A DNA stretch of 64,000 nucleotides from Corythucha ciliata (lineage: Eukaryota > Arthropoda > Insecta > Hemiptera > Tingidae), in the NCBI GenBank assembly GCA_038030265.1, contig CM075937.1, positions 35,816,198 to 35,880,197 of the forward strand. Reading direction: 5' to 3'. This document shows, in pieces, positions 1 to 11,350 of this stretch. Numbering within the stretch: the stretch's first letter is position 1; each line of letters starts with the position of its first letter. The notes beneath the pieces are model-generated. The model was not told where the DNA came from. It made no database searches and saw only the letters and a list, made by a program, of their open reading frames with translations. A program made the translations under genes and the position numbers.

Positions 1-420
1 ACGGTAATTCGCCCTTTTTTGGAATTAAAGCCGCGAAATTGCCATAAAAACAGCCAATTAGCAATTTTTCGCAATTTTGACTGGGAAGTTGGATCGAGAA
101 AGCCCGAACTGCCACCTTTTGTCAATTTTAGCCGCAAATGAGTGCTTCACTTTTCTCATTTATACAGTGAATGAGCACTTTTTGGCCTATTTTATACATG
201 GATGAGCGCTTTTTCACGACTTATCCGCGAAATAGCGCCTTTTCTCTAGTTTAACGGCGAATGAGTGCCTTTTTTCAATTCTACCGTGAATGAGCCCTTT
301 TTGTCAATTTCAGCCGTGAAACGCGCTCTACAAACGGTCAATTTAACGCATTTTCTTAATTTTAGCCTGGAAGTTGCACCGTGAAACCACAAACTGGTAT
401 ATTTTTCCATTTTAGGGCTT
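1..420 (-). repeat. Family A degenerate 30-bp tandem repeat, block 1
   Basis: The plus strand reads repeated variants of TTTTCTCAATTTTAGCCGCG followed by AATTAGCGC. On the minus strand this is the family A core AATTCGCGGCTAAAATTGAG followed by an A-run and GCGCT. Units are about 30 bp and heavily diverged. No gene is visible here. Confidence 0.75.
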
Positions 421-655
421 GCCCCAAGAACTTATTCGAACTCTGAAAAAATCAAAAACATTTTCGCGGGCTTCAGAGGGTTGAAAACACAATTTTGTAG
501 GTGGGGTGCTTCAAAAAATCAATTCGTTGGGCTTGGTCGTTGATAAAACCAATCGTGCGTCTCTAGCTGCTTAAAAATACAACTTTGCGGGTTTAGGCCA
601 TCAAAAATCAATTTTGCTTTTTTTTTTTTTTTTTCAATTTCTTCATCCAACTTGA
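421..655 (+). repeat. Family B degenerate repeat, block 1
   Basis: Four or five diverged units resemble the family B pattern: a CAATTTCGTGGGTTTGGCTC-like stretch followed by TTCAAAAA. The block ends in a T-run near 618-634. It lies between two family A blocks. Confidence 0.6.
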
Positions 656-1160
656 TGAAGAAGGCAATTTCGCTGGACAGCCTCTTTAAAAAATCAGATG
701 TATCCTTTTTTAGTGCATTTTATTTTAAAAATGAACTATTGGACTCGTTCGCGATCTCAATTTTATCCGCAAATTAACCATTTCCCCCAATTTTTACAGA
801 GTTTTAGCCGCGTGAATTAGAGCTTGATCTCAATTCCAATTGCCCTGATTTCAGCTGCGACTCAACTCAAATTAGCTCTTTATCTCATCGTCAGTTTCAG
901 CCACAAAGTTGCATCCAAAAACCGTGGAAGGCCGATGCAGTTCCAGCTGCGAACGATGTAGCTTTTTCTCAATTTTAACCGAGAGTTAGTAATTTATCTC
1001 CACTTCATCCGCAAATTTCGAATTAGCGATTTTTCTCAATTCCTGCTACAAATGAGCACTTTTTCACAAGTTTAGCCATGGGTTAGCGTTTTTCGTCAAT
1101 TTTTTCCACGAATGAAAGCTTTACACAATTTCTGCCACAATTATTAGCGTTTTGTCTTTT
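656..1160 (-). repeat. Family A degenerate repeat, block 2
   Basis: More diverged family A units in the same orientation as 1-420, with recurring 'CAATTTTAGCC', 'GAATTAGC' and 'TTTTTCTCAATT'. The edges are not sharp. No coding potential is visible. Confidence 0.65.
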
Positions 1161-1489
1161 TTTGTTTGTCAGCGGACTTGACCAATTGAATACCAAGCCT
1201 CCTTTTCACCATATTATACACAATACATCCATGACCACAAAACCCATCTTTACGCATTTGTGGCACTCCTCAGAGTGGTGGCCCGGAGCGGTCTGCCGCA
1301 TACTTAGGGTGGCCAGATTTTTCCCGGACGAAAGAAGGACCCAAATTTTATAATTGGGAAGAAGAAATATTATGGGGGGGAGTGTTAAGATTGATGGAGG
1401 AGAAAGGACTATTCTAATCTAATTCTACCCCATGCCTCGGCCTCTGATCCTAGTTCCAGTATTCTGCCACTGATTCTAATTAGGACATG
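1161..1489. other. Unassigned spacer with a polypurine-TGTTA junction
   Basis: No gene is visible. At 1353-1383 an AG-rich stretch ends in a G-run and AG, followed directly by TGTTAAGA. LTR retrotransposons have this arrangement where the polypurine tract meets the 3' LTR. I found no second LTR copy, so this is only a weak hint of a solo LTR or 3' element end. Confidence 0.25.
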
Positions 1490-1945
1490 ACCAAAATTGC
1501 CAATTCGAAAACACAAAATTGACTTTTGAAGGAGCCAAAACACGCAACTGGCTTTTGAAGGAGCCAAAACTCACAATTGGATTTTGATGGAGCCGAAACA
1601 CGAACTTGGCTTTTGAAGGTGGCAAAAACTCTAAATTGACTTTGACTTGACAAATTGACTTGGAAGGGGCCAAAATACGAAATTGGCTTTGAAGGAGCCA
1701 AAACACGAAATTTGTTCTTGTAGTAGCCGAAGTACGAAATTCGCATTTGAAGGACAAACAATTTGGGCATTGAAAGAGCCAAAACACGAAATTGGCTTAT
1801 GAAGGAGCCAGGACTCAATGTTGGGTTTTGAAAGAACCAAAACCAAAAATTGGCATTTGGAGGAGCGAAAACAAAAAATTGGGGTTCGAAAGAACCGAAA
1901 CACGAAATTGGCTTCCGGAGTGGCCCAAAACGGTGTACTGGCTTC
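1490..1945 (-). repeat. Family B tandem array, 29-bp units, reverse orientation
   Basis: About 15 units of 29-30 bp contain AAGGAGCCAAAACACGAAAT followed by TGGCTTTTG. Read on the minus strand this is the family B pattern (AATTTCGTGTTTTGGCTCC then TTCAAAAGCC). Because units are close to a multiple of three, several frames stay open for about 110 codons and give a repeated peptide such as FGSFKSQFRVLAPSK. I read those frames as by-products of the repeat. Confidence 0.8.
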
Positions 1946-3300
1946 CAAAACGGTGCAGGAGAGGTCCAAAGGGGTGTTCGCCTGCAGCTAGCCAGAGCTA
2001 GCCACCAGAGTGAGGGCCTCTGTCCCGCAGAAAATGTCTGGCGATCTCAGAAGTGTCGTCTCCTGGATCATAAAAAACGTCCTGTGCAGGTTCCAGCAGA
2101 CACGATCAAATGACCCTGATTTTTCATACGTTACGTTGGGCTCCCGGACTATTATTATTTCGGGACAATCTATTTTTCTTCGCGAGATCCTTCAGGCTCC
2201 CAGGAAGTACCCTGTTTTGAAAGAAGTACCTTTTAGGGTCCTTTCGAGAAAAGCGAAGGTCCACAGGACCTCGAGAAGAAAAGAAGTACCTTCCTTCCAA
2301 AAGAAGGACCTCTGGTCACCGTACCATACTTCCTCCCTCGGCACACTACTCGGCACGCTACTGGCCATTTGCACAAAAAACTGAATTTACCGGTATTTAT
2401 GTACTTGTATTCGAACTTATTTCCCGTAGCCCTGTAAGGGCCCTGCCCCATTTGCCACAATGTTAATCCGGCTCTGTCTTGGATGAAACAACACCTTGAA
2501 AGTCCACATTCTCGTCGTCTCAGGTCTTCCTCATTTCTCCTGCAGACTCGCTCTTATTCCCTCAAAAAGCACGGCCTTCACTCGGACTTCGCCGCGTTAG
2601 GTCCGATGAACCGCGGACAACGACTGGTTGGGTGATGGGGAGGGGGCTTCAACCGCTATATGATTCCGTTGGATTCGTGGATTGTATTATCTATTGTATG
2701 CAGCACCCATGCCCATAAATAAAACAGTTATATCTGTCTCTATATCAAGAGGGATGCAAAACGTTTGTTACTTTGTGGAGTGATGGGGAGGGACACTTCA
2801 TCATGTCAGCTCCAGGTACCCAAAAAAGTTCTTGGAACGCCACTACGCCCCAGATACTGATGTGCGTCTTAGAACGTTGGTTGGGTGGTGGCTTCTTATA
2901 CCTACCTTCAATCTCTTCCATTGAGTAGAATCGATCCGTCGTGGCTTTCGGATGGATATAAGAATAGTTTAGGTTTTGTACTATTTTAGTCCAGACACGA
3001 TGGCCTAACACTCACCAGAAGAAAAGAGGATGTTCCTGCGAGGAATAGGTACGCGCCGATTCTCGAGTAAGAAGAAATGGCGGTACAGAATATAAGAACA
3101 TTGAGGGTTTCACAGGAGAGTTGACTACCTTATGTCTATTCCAAGCTACGTATATGTATAAAGAAACGAACGATCCAAGCTTTTTAACAATGCATAGCAT
3201 TCCCAAACTTTTATAGACTGAATTTATGAATAAAGTGCTGGAATAAGATGACTGATGTACCTGTTATAATTTATAAAAGCAGCTTCATTCGCCGTTTTTT
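1946..3300. other. Unassigned region without a recognisable gene
   Basis: Short open frames occur on both strands but none resembles a known protein. Around 2204-2330 the sequence repeats 'AAGAAGTACCTT'-like and 'AAGGACCT'-like words, a small internal repeat. At 2690-2750 an AATAAA lies in AT-rich DNA, as in an LTR tail, but nothing pairs with it. Confidence 0.3.
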
Positions 3301-5150
3301 ATTATTTGTAGTTGCAGTTAAGAAAAAGAAAAAGTTCCTAGGTCTGAACTAGGCATCAATGCCCACAGCCAAAGTTGGCGTTTACATGATTTGAGCTAGA
3401 AACTTTCCAGATACAAATAAGCGACCTAAAGTATCTGAATCTTGCCACGTGATACACACGGCTCGCCTCGTTTTGCAGTCCACTTTTTCTTTTCAATTAG
3501 AACGCTTAATATGCCACTCATTCTCTTACATGCAGCGTTCAAATCGTATTTCAAGGTCTAGGACGCAGGTGTTAATTATAGTTTCAAAAAAACTTTACTC
3601 CGATCTGTCAGAGTTCTGATTGATTGATACCGGTGAGTTTCCTGGATTTGTGTACGGTTTCGACACCATCGTTTCCAAAACACGTAAGTAACTTAGCGCT
3701 TCTATACGGATTCAATTAATCGAATACTTCTCCACCCATTTACCACGTACTTCCTGTGTTTATTTGAAAATGTATTATATTTTTTTTAACTGATTGCTTA
3801 TTCGATAATTCTGTGCCTTTGCATCAAGTACAATGAAGTGCGTACAATTCAAATTTCAGTAGCTCCAATCATGTCTCTGTTGTGTTGTGTGGGAAACTTT
3901 TTTAGAGGACGTTTTTTTCACGTAGTTAATTATAGCTCGGAAAACTCTAGGCAACAACAACTTCGAATCAAATTTATTGATTATGACGAGATTTTTGGCG
4001 TCTATAATAATGGGCAAAATTGCGTCGGTTGAGGTGACTTGACTTTCATATTTCTAACCTGAAGGACCCCCCCCCCCTCACTCTGTATTTGTACACAATT
4101 CTATTACTTCTGGGATAGTGTTTTATAGAAGTTAGAAAAAGTGATGAGCAATAGCAAACTTTTGTTCGCTCCATTGTGTAATTTATTGTCGAGGAAAAAG
4201 GTCACGAAAATGAAATAATAAACCGTGCAGTTTTATTGGCTTCGAATAATACGCAAATGGAATTCACAGTATGATATATCAAGGTCATAGTGCAACATAG
4301 ATCACTTCAAATGTGTTTTTCTTATGCGAAGTAAGTACAAAGCAGTTGAATTAGCGACGCTGTAAAGATGAAGTCAATCCCTTGTTGTTCAAGTTTGTAT
4401 TATTACTATATGAGAGAAGGTCATAAATGGTCCTGAATAAACATTTTCTTGCAATGAAAAAAGTCAAAACTTGACAACATAACTTATTATTCTCTTCTAA
4501 ACCCTTTGAAATCTAATTTAATTTATAAATAATTCGATAAAATAATAAGCCACGCAACCCGAACGTGGTGCAGACGGTCAAGGCATGTATGTACTCATGT
4601 AAAAACTTTCACCTGCTCACACAAAAAAGCAAAAAATCAGATTGCTAGCGTTATGCACCAACTTATGATAAGTTCAACTCGTCCGGTTTTAAACTATAAA
4701 AACGTCAAGCATTAAGGAATAAACAAAATATTCTACACATCATATCATGAGGATAAATAATAAGTAATAAAATTGTAATAACATAGCGTTTTCCAATTAC
4801 ATAAAGCCAAATACACGCACGAACTAAATATTTTTCAATTTTCAGTTGGTCGGTTTCTAGGCAATGGCTAGAAATTTATTGATATTTTGCTCGTTACTTG
4901 GCAAGTATATGCAGCATGTTTGTATTCCGTTCCAGAGCAATTCATTCCACCGTCTTCTCAGTTTACATATGTTTTAATTCAGAGAGGACGAGTGGAAATG
5001 AACTGCTCTAGAGCCGGATTTTTATTTAAATGGAAAACGCTATACAAAATACTGATGACAAAAGTAATAAAGGGAATGATAAGCTGACGTTCTATTCAAG
5101 GCAACGATCTTCTCGATACTTACAATACGACGAATTATACTGTTTTTCAC
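3301..5150. other. AT-rich non-coding stretch
   Basis: I see no gene, tandem array or RNA gene. The sequence is AT-rich with scattered short open frames (for example 3838-4032 and 4887-5087, plus strand) that lack recognisable domains or good intron borders. A C-run lies near 4069-4078. Confidence 0.4.
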
Positions 5151-5500
5151 AAAAAATTGACGATTTTTACCTGGATTTCACGGCGTTGTCTCTTTTAAAA
5201 AACGGTTTCGCGGTTAGACTCTCCCAGAAGCTGAATTCACACCTCTCACGCCATTTCATGGGCTTGATTAATTTGAAGCAAATTGCCTTGGTTTCGCTCG
5301 TTCAATGAACCTTTCGTGGGTTTATAGCTCTTTCAAAAACGAATTTCACGAGATTGACAGCTGTCAAGAACCAAACGTTTTTTTGGACCTCCAAAAACCA
5401 ACATATCGTACATTTGACTCATCAAAAGTATCGAATTTCACGGTCAAAAACCATTTTCGTGAGGTTGGTAGCTTCAAAGAACGTGCGTTTTTTATGTAGC
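5151..5500 (+). repeat. Family B repeat block flanking the retrotransposon
   Basis: Diverged units of about 35-40 bp recur ('AATTTCACGAG', 'TTTATAGCTCTTTCAAAAACG'). They match the family B theme seen again at 9721-10050, on the other side of the retrotransposon, which suggests the element landed in a pre-existing array. Confidence 0.55.
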
Positions 5501-5501
5501 A

Positions 5502-6548
5502 TTAAATTATTACTTTTTCGCACTTTGGGTTAGAAATGAACCATTTTGCACCTCCCAAAGAAGATGCGAAATTGTACTTTTCTTGAATCCTGAAACTCCC
5601 CCCCCCCAGGGGGGAGTGTGTCCCTTGAACTGATTTTATTGAAAATGTGAAACTATTTCGCGCCCTAGGTAACCTAGGACACCTAGGGAGGTAATAGTAC
5701 ATTTCATAACAAGTGCGGAAAGTGTGAATTATCGCCTCTCTTCCTTCATTTTTCTTCTGATCTTCAGGTTGCTTTCGTTGTTCCTCTCTGCTTTGTTCTT
5801 CTCTTCTTTGTTCCTCTCTTCTTTCTTCCTCTTTTCTTTCTTCCTTTCTTCTTTCTTCCTCTCTTCTTTGTGCTGTCCCATGAGTTTCGTCGTAATTTTG
5901 TCTCCAAAGGAAATCCTCATCATCTTCTAAGGGTCGAGAAATTTCACTCCGTTCGCAATTTTTGGACTTTTCGATGCTATTATAATACGAGAAATTCAAT
6001 CGGGGCTTATTTTTCGAGGGTATGAAAGCGACTCTTTTTCTTTCAATCGTCCCAGATTCGGTTGAAACATATCGGCGAACTGCGTCCTTTGATTTGGCAG
6101 ACACGGTACCGAATTTATTTTTGTCTTTGGTGAAAACTTCCTCTCCCGGTATTAACTCTCTCAGTTCCCGACTAGAATGCCTTTGATCGAACCAAGTTTT
6201 AGTTATGATGACATGTTTGTTGAAATTTCTTCGAAACAAATCGAGATCAGGCCATTTTGGTTCAAGCACTTCTGGGTCTATTGGTAGCGTTCCTCTCATA
6301 CGGTGCCCCATAAGCAACTCTGATGGCGAAAATTGCTGAATTTGAGGCGAGGAACAATACGCCAGTAAAGCGATTTGTAAATCGGTTGATTCCAGAACCA
6401 TGTTTTTGGCAATGTGGACCATCGCCTCGGCGAAACCATTAGCCTGCGAATGTTTTGGACTGCAATGAACAACAGTGACCCCCATTTCTTTACCAAACTT
6501 TTTCATTTGGAATGACGTCAGATTACTACCAGCGTCACACCTTATCAT
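5502..6548 (-). pseudogene. Integrase catalytic-core fragment with charged C-terminal repeats
   Basis: The frame opens inside the catalytic core: MIRCDAGSNLTS carries the second catalytic Asp (in the usual DNGSxF position), and ANGFAEAMVHIAKNM carries the catalytic Glu. The N-terminal HHCC zinc domain and first Asp are absent. The C-terminal part has a long run of Glu/Arg/Lys repeats (KEERKEEERREEQRREEQ), encoded by a GA-rich tract at 5770-5870. The last 40 or so codons, past about 5640, run into flanking repeat DNA and are probably not original. Integrase would join element DNA to the host genome; this copy cannot. Confidence 0.82.
5664..5678. other. CCTAGG palindrome near the 3' end of the retrotransposon
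   Basis: CCTAGGTAACCTAGG is a 15-bp palindrome around one central base, followed at once by another ACCTAGG. It lies in the possible 3' LTR start of the minus-strand element. Its role is unknown. Confidence 0.4.
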
Positions 6549-6589
6549 CGTTTTTGAACTTTGAATAGTCGAAAATCAGGAGTCTTTGG

Positions 6590-7920
6590 CTAGCCATTCT
6601 TGATATACGTTGTTAGCATTCCGAAAATTGGGTCACTTTCTTGGCCTTCCAATATCTGATCCAGTCTGACATCGCTAACATTGGCATTAAAAACTTGGTC
6701 AACGAAAATTTCAATGTCTGCATCGTTCAGCACATCGTCATTGCTTTCATGTTCAAGATTTTGAGGGGCATGAGAAAGATTATCGGGAATATAAAATTCC
6801 TTTCCAGACACATATTCCATTTTGTAGCTGAATTTGAGCATTCGCATTCTCATGCGTTGGATTCTGGCACTCAAATCCGCTAAAGGTTTTTTCCCAAACA
6901 AAGTCACCAGAGGTTTGTTGTCAGTGCACAACACAAAAGGTGCTCCGATCAAAAGGTCATCGAATTTTTCGCAAGCGAAAACGATTCCCAAGGCTTCTCG
7001 TTCAAGATTTGAATACCGTTTCTCAGTATCAGTCAAACTCCTTGACGCGTATTGGACCGGTTTCCAACAGTTTCCTGCCTTTTGTTCCAAAACCGCCCCT
7101 ATCCCCAGTAAACTGGCGTCAGCAGACACTCTGATAGGCAAGTTTGGATTGTAAAATGCTAGTAGGGGCGCTAAACACAGCATGTTTTTTATACGACTGA
7201 AGGCTTCGTCATGACGCTTATCCCAAATCAAGTACCTGCGTTTCTTTAAGAGGTCTCTCAAGGGTTCGGTTTCGTCACTGAGTCTTGGGGAAAATTTTGC
7301 ATGGTAATTAAGCATGCCAAAAAAAAAAAACGTCTCAGAGCGGGCAAATATGTAGGGCGAGGAAGTGTCTTAATAGCTTCCAGTTTCTCGGCATCTGGTT
7401 TAATTCCATTTTCCGAAACTATGTGACCCAAGAACTTGACCTCATTGACTGTAATTACACATTTTCCATCGTTTAATGTGACCCCTTCTTCAGCTAGTCT
7501 GGTCAATACCATGTGTAATCTTCCATCGTGTTCTTCTTTATTTTTTCCGAATATCAATGTATCATCTAAGAGGGTTAGAACACCTTGGATTCCCATGAGA
7601 ATACTGGTCATGGTCCTGTGATAAAATTCTGGTGCGCTAGAGATCCCCATCGGCAATCTCTTGAAAACAAACCGCCCGTATGGAGTTAAAAAAGATGTTA
7701 GCTTGGAAGAACTTTCGTCTAGTTTGATCTAGTTTGATAACCACTTCGACAGTCCATTTTTGAAAATATCTTTGCACCAGAGAGTTGATGCAAAATGTCT
7801 TTTACTCCAGGGAGAATCACGCGCTCTCTTTTATTGCTTGATTTAAGTACGAATAATCAACACATATTCGGATCTCCTCACCACCTGTTTTTGGGACCAC
7901 GACCATTCCAGCTACCCAGT
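6590..7920 (-). pseudogene. Reverse transcriptase and RNase H (broken)
   Basis: At 7915-7815 the minus strand reads the RT fingers/palm motif (WVAGMVVVPKTGGEEIRICV, followed by DY and YLNQAI). The next part contains stops, then 7656-7258 gives LPMGISSAPEFYHRTM and the catalytic region TLLDDTLIFG. Here the usual Tyr-x-Asp-Asp is Leu-Leu-Asp-Asp: both Asp remain but the Tyr does not. After a frame change, 7315-6590 encodes the RT thumb/connection and RNase H (DASLLGIGAVLEQK, SRSLTDTEKRYSNLEREAL, FVLCTDNKPL). This is the best-preserved part of the element. Confidence 0.88.
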
Positions 7921-8640
7921 CAGTAGGTTCTTCGATTGGAGCAATAATATCGTTTTCTTCCATTCTTTTAACTCTTTTTCCGTTTGGTTCCTTAGCTGGA
8001 TTGGGAGCCTACGAGGAGCACTAATAGCATAGGGTTTGTAGCCCTCTTTCAATTTAATTGAATAAGTGTAATTCATGACACCGAACCCACTAAAAAGTTG
8101 AGGAAACAGCGATTTATAATATTCACTGGGTGTATTTCTCGCAACAGAGTCAATTCGCCCTAAAATACCAAGCTTTTCAATCGCAGGACGGCCTAGTAAT
8201 ATTGTTGACAAGTATGACAACCTCTCAACACATAAATGTAGTCTCCAATTTTTTTCTTTTTGAGAGCTATATCTACAGCGAATTTTCCCGCTGTTTGGTA
8301 CATTTTTCCCGGAGCCAAGGAAAGTAGTATTTTCCTTTTCCAGGCTACAATTTCGCCGGAACAAGTTGTTGAAATCTGAAATCATTTTCTGAAATAATTG
8401 ACACATCCGCTCCCGCGTGTCAATTCGAAACTTCAGGATTTTGGAACCAATAGTCAAGTCTACCTCCCAGTTCAGACTTCTATTTGTTTTTATGGAACTT
8501 ATTTCAATCACCCCCAGATTATAATGTGATTTTTTGCGAAAATCCTCAGTTTCAGAAACGTGGTTTACTTTTTTTGTTCGACAAACTGAGGAGAAATGAC
8601 CAATCAAATTGCACTTAAAACACCGAGCTTTTGTTGCCGG
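7912..8640 (-). pseudogene. Zinc knuckle, protease and start of RT (broken)
   Basis: A CX2CX4HX4C zinc knuckle lies at about 8625-8580 (minus strand; CFKCNLIGHFSSVC), the nucleic-acid-binding end of gag. Downstream, the retropepsin region begins with WEVDLTIGSKILKFRIDT, but the frame changes right at the DTG active site, so the catalytic triad is not read correctly. Further on, GRPAIEKLGILGRID matches the C-terminal retropepsin segment, and a linker leads towards the RT. The protease would be inactive as encoded. Confidence 0.75.
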
Positions 8641-9381
8641 GCATTCTTTACCATACCACTATGATAATTATTGCCACTCTTACCACACTTCTGAGCAAGG
8701 CCTTGTCTTGCAGATGATTTTGTTCTCAAGGAATTGATTTCCTGACCTGGATCTTCAGAATGAATTACAGCTTGCTGTTCTCGAATTTTTTCTGCCTGTT
8801 TTATTCTTTTTTCTATGACTCGTAGTGGTAGCGTAGAGTGAGTACTCTCAGTCTGTAGAAGTTCGGACAAACGTATGTCGGACATTCCCTGTAGAATCTT
8901 GTGTAAAATTAAGTCATCCTTCGTCGTGTTTAGTGCAATTCCGAGCGGATAGCATGCAATTCATTGATGAAGTGTTCCACCGGTTTTCCTGCTTGTTGTT
9001 TACGAGCAAAATATTTTGTTCTTTCGAAAACGAGATTTGTTTTCCCCGCGAAGTGACGAGCGAACTTTTCCAAAACGATCTCGTAATTTTCTTTTTCTTC
9101 TTCGTTCAAATCGAAACGTAAGTACAATTCTTCTGAGTCGTCACCAAGGGCCAGTAGAAGTTGATTTACTTGGTAACTTTCGGGCATAACATTTAGGAAT
9201 GTTGCGATCCTGTATCGTTGCCATCTCGTAGACCATTTCTCCCAATTCGGATTACTGATGTCGATATTACCTGGGAGCGAAGCAGCATTTGGTCCATAGC
9301 AGGAATGTCATGCACAGCTGAGGTTGGAGGCAAGCCTCTGCTCGGCTCTAGTAGGTTTCCGCCATTTTCACTTGGCATCAT
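8604..9381 (-). pseudogene. gag-like region of the Ty3/gypsy-like element (broken)
   Basis: Three consecutive open pieces (9381-9193, 9187-8930, 8885-8604) together look like a capsid-type gag. The middle piece has the typical helical segment (MPESYQVNQLLLALGDDSEE, then an acidic/basic helix with FARHFAGKTN and KPVEHFINELHAI). The third piece is basic and leads into the zinc knuckle of the next frame. Gag would form the particle that packages element RNA. Frame changes and stops separate the pieces, so no full protein can be made. The start at 9381 is the first ATG of this region. Confidence 0.75.
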
Positions 9382-9720
9382 GTTTTAATATCAAAGAAAA
9401 GTATATAAGATAAGTATATAAGAAACGCCGGAGACGTTTAACGAAATTTTACTTTCTTTTATTTGAAATCCAAACAACAACAACAATCATGTGTCAATTT
9501 ATTATTAACACAGAAGCGAGTCTTTAAAAACCAAGATTGGTGCAGATGCAGGCGGGAAAGTGTATACCGAGTATTGGTGGCGAGGCGCAATTGGTGGCGA
9601 CGGGGAGGGGGAATCACCCGTGTGTCTCCCCTTAAAACACTTTCCAAAGGTTTTTACATCTTTTTCCCAAAGGTGAAATTTTCTGCGTACCTGCTCACTT
9701 TAAAGAGTGTATAAAAACAA
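9382..9720. other. Upstream flank of the retrotransposon, possible LTR or leader
   Basis: Two copies of TATATAAG lie at about 9400-9422. On the minus strand an AATAAA-containing AT-rich stretch lies near 9495-9510. These could belong to a degraded 5' LTR or leader, but I found no matching 3' LTR and no clear tRNA primer site. Confidence 0.3.
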
Positions 9721-10050
9721 AATATCGTAGGGTTGGCCCTTTCAAAATGCAATTTTACAGAGTTCGAAAGATATATGCGGGGCTTTAGCTCAAAAGAGAT
9801 ATTTCATAGCTTTCGATACAAAAAAAAAATTAATTTTAAAATAACCATTCAAAAAACAATGTTACATACATCATGATGGGAAGATTCGAGCCCCCCTCCT
9901 CCTCATAACAACTCAAAAGCCAATTGATTTAGCGCGTCAAGCTTCATTAAAATGCAATTGCGTGACTTTCGCTGCTACAAATACATAATTTCGAGGTCAA
10001 GCGAGGATCCAGAGTTTTTCCTGAAGGGGCGCACAAAGAAGTTCCGCCAT
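9721..10050 (+). repeat. Degenerate family B-like block
   Basis: Diverged units resemble family B ('GGGTTGGCCCTTTCAAAATG', 'GGGGCTTTAGCTCAAAAG', 'AATTTCGAGGTCAAG'). It is the far-side partner of the block at 5151-5500. Confidence 0.45.
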
Positions 10051-10480
10051 TGCAATTTCAGCCGCGCAATTTATCTTTGAAAAGGTCTCCTTTTCTTACT
10101 TCGGCGGCTTTTCTTACTTTTGGATTGGATTTTGCATCGCAAAATGAAGAATTTGTGCGCGGTTCTCAATTTTAACCGTGAAATAGAGGATCTTCTTAAT
10201 TTTATTCACGAATTTGCGTTTTTTCTCAATTTCTGCCGCAAATGAATGCTTATTCTTAATTCTACCGTTATCGAGCACCTTTTCTCAATTTTAGCTGTGA
10301 AAAAGTCTCCATAAACCGCGAATTGGCGTATTTTCTTAATTTTGTCCAGGACGTAGGATCGCGAGACCAAGAATGTGTGTACCCTCAAATTAAGATGCGA
10401 ATACGAGCTCTATTTCTCAATTTTATCCGCGATTAGGCCTTTTCCATAAATTTTAGCCGTGACTTGCCGGAATTTTGGCC
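10051..10480 (-). repeat. Family A degenerate repeat, block 3
   Basis: About ten diverged 30-bp units occur with plus-strand words such as TTCTCAATTTTAGC and CGCGAATTGGCG. Orientation is the same as at 1-1160. No gene is visible. Confidence 0.65.
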
Positions 10481-11350
10481 ACGGACCGTCCCCAAGGAGG
10501 GCATCACTATTGATCTTTTTATTAACTTTCGTCAGTATGTTGTAATGAAAAGGTGCGGGTTTTTTTTTTTCTACATTTCGGCCACGGATTAACGGAAATG
10601 TTCACTAATAACAGCGCTTGCGAATCTTAAGGGCTATTCTGGAAGTCAGGAGTCGTGAATATCGACCAAATTTAGTGACAAGGAATAATGGTTCCACTTT
10701 CTGCCACTTTTAGAGCCGCTAACGGGGCTCAAAGGGGCGTTTTGAAGAAATACGGCCCACAATTAACATGCATAAGTATATAGGCAGGGCGTGACTGATG
10801 TAGGGGGTTATTCGAAATCGAGACGGATTTTCAAAGCTGAAGTTGAATGAGCATAGCCATGAGCGTAGAAGCTGTAGATGGAAGCTTAAAAATGAAAATT
10901 TTTAGGTTATAAATGTTCATGGATAGGTAGATGAAAACGAGTTGTGGTCTTACTGTTGGACAGTGATATTGGCTTCTTTCCGGCGATTTTCGGTCTAAAC
11001 GACCCAATAAGTCGGAATGGAACGTTGAAGGTGATCATTAAAGACTGTAACTGAATATTAGACTTAGCCCACACCCGCACCAGTTTGGTGGTAATTTTTC
11101 CAACTCAAAACATAATTATTGAAAATTGAAATGCACTAAGAGCTCAGTCTCTTCTTTTCTTTAGAGCACCAAGAATTAAAAGTTATGTTATATACCCTTC
11201 CAGAAAATTAACGCTCTTACTATACAGTTTGAGACCTGAACTCCCTCTCGAAACCTTTATTTATGAACTTTTCGAACGACTTTCAACTTTTTACTCGAGC
11301 ACGTAATTATTTGTTTATTTTATTTATTTATTTTTTCAGTTAACCGAAAA
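10481..11350. other. Upstream flank of the CD36-family gene
   Basis: No gene is visible. A dispersed repeat copy lies at about 10875-11040 (annotated separately). Just before the start codon a T-rich tract ends in CAG at 11339, which could be a 3' splice site for an upstream 5'-UTR exon. No convincing promoter can be fixed by eye. Confidence 0.4.
10875..11040 (+). repeat. Dispersed repeat, copy 1 (partner at 48445-48625)
   Basis: The stretch with 'ATGTTCATGGAT', 'TGGACAGTGATATTGGCT', 'CGATTTTC' and 'GGAACGTTG' in that order and spacing recurs in the same orientation at 48445-48625. This is a diverged interspersed repeat, probably part of a mobile element not recognised here. Confidence 0.55.

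Larger units (their letters stand above)
5502..9381 (-). mobile_element. Decayed Ty3/gypsy-like LTR retrotransposon
   Basis: Read on the minus strand the parts come in the order gag, CCHC zinc knuckle, protease, reverse transcriptase, RNase H, integrase, as in Ty3/gypsy elements. The frame is broken at least six times. The integrase zinc-binding domain and first catalytic Asp are missing between 6590 and 6548, so there is also an internal deletion. I could not identify paired LTRs: the 5700-5620 end (minus strand) carries an AATAAA and ends in ACACA, and the 9385-9700 side has candidate leader sequence, but the two do not match by eye. The element lies between family B arrays. It should be inactive. 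Confidence 0.9.

Noticed and set aside
1476..1969. Three overlapping minus-strand frames of about 110 codons
   Set aside because: All are readings of the 29-bp family B array in different phases.
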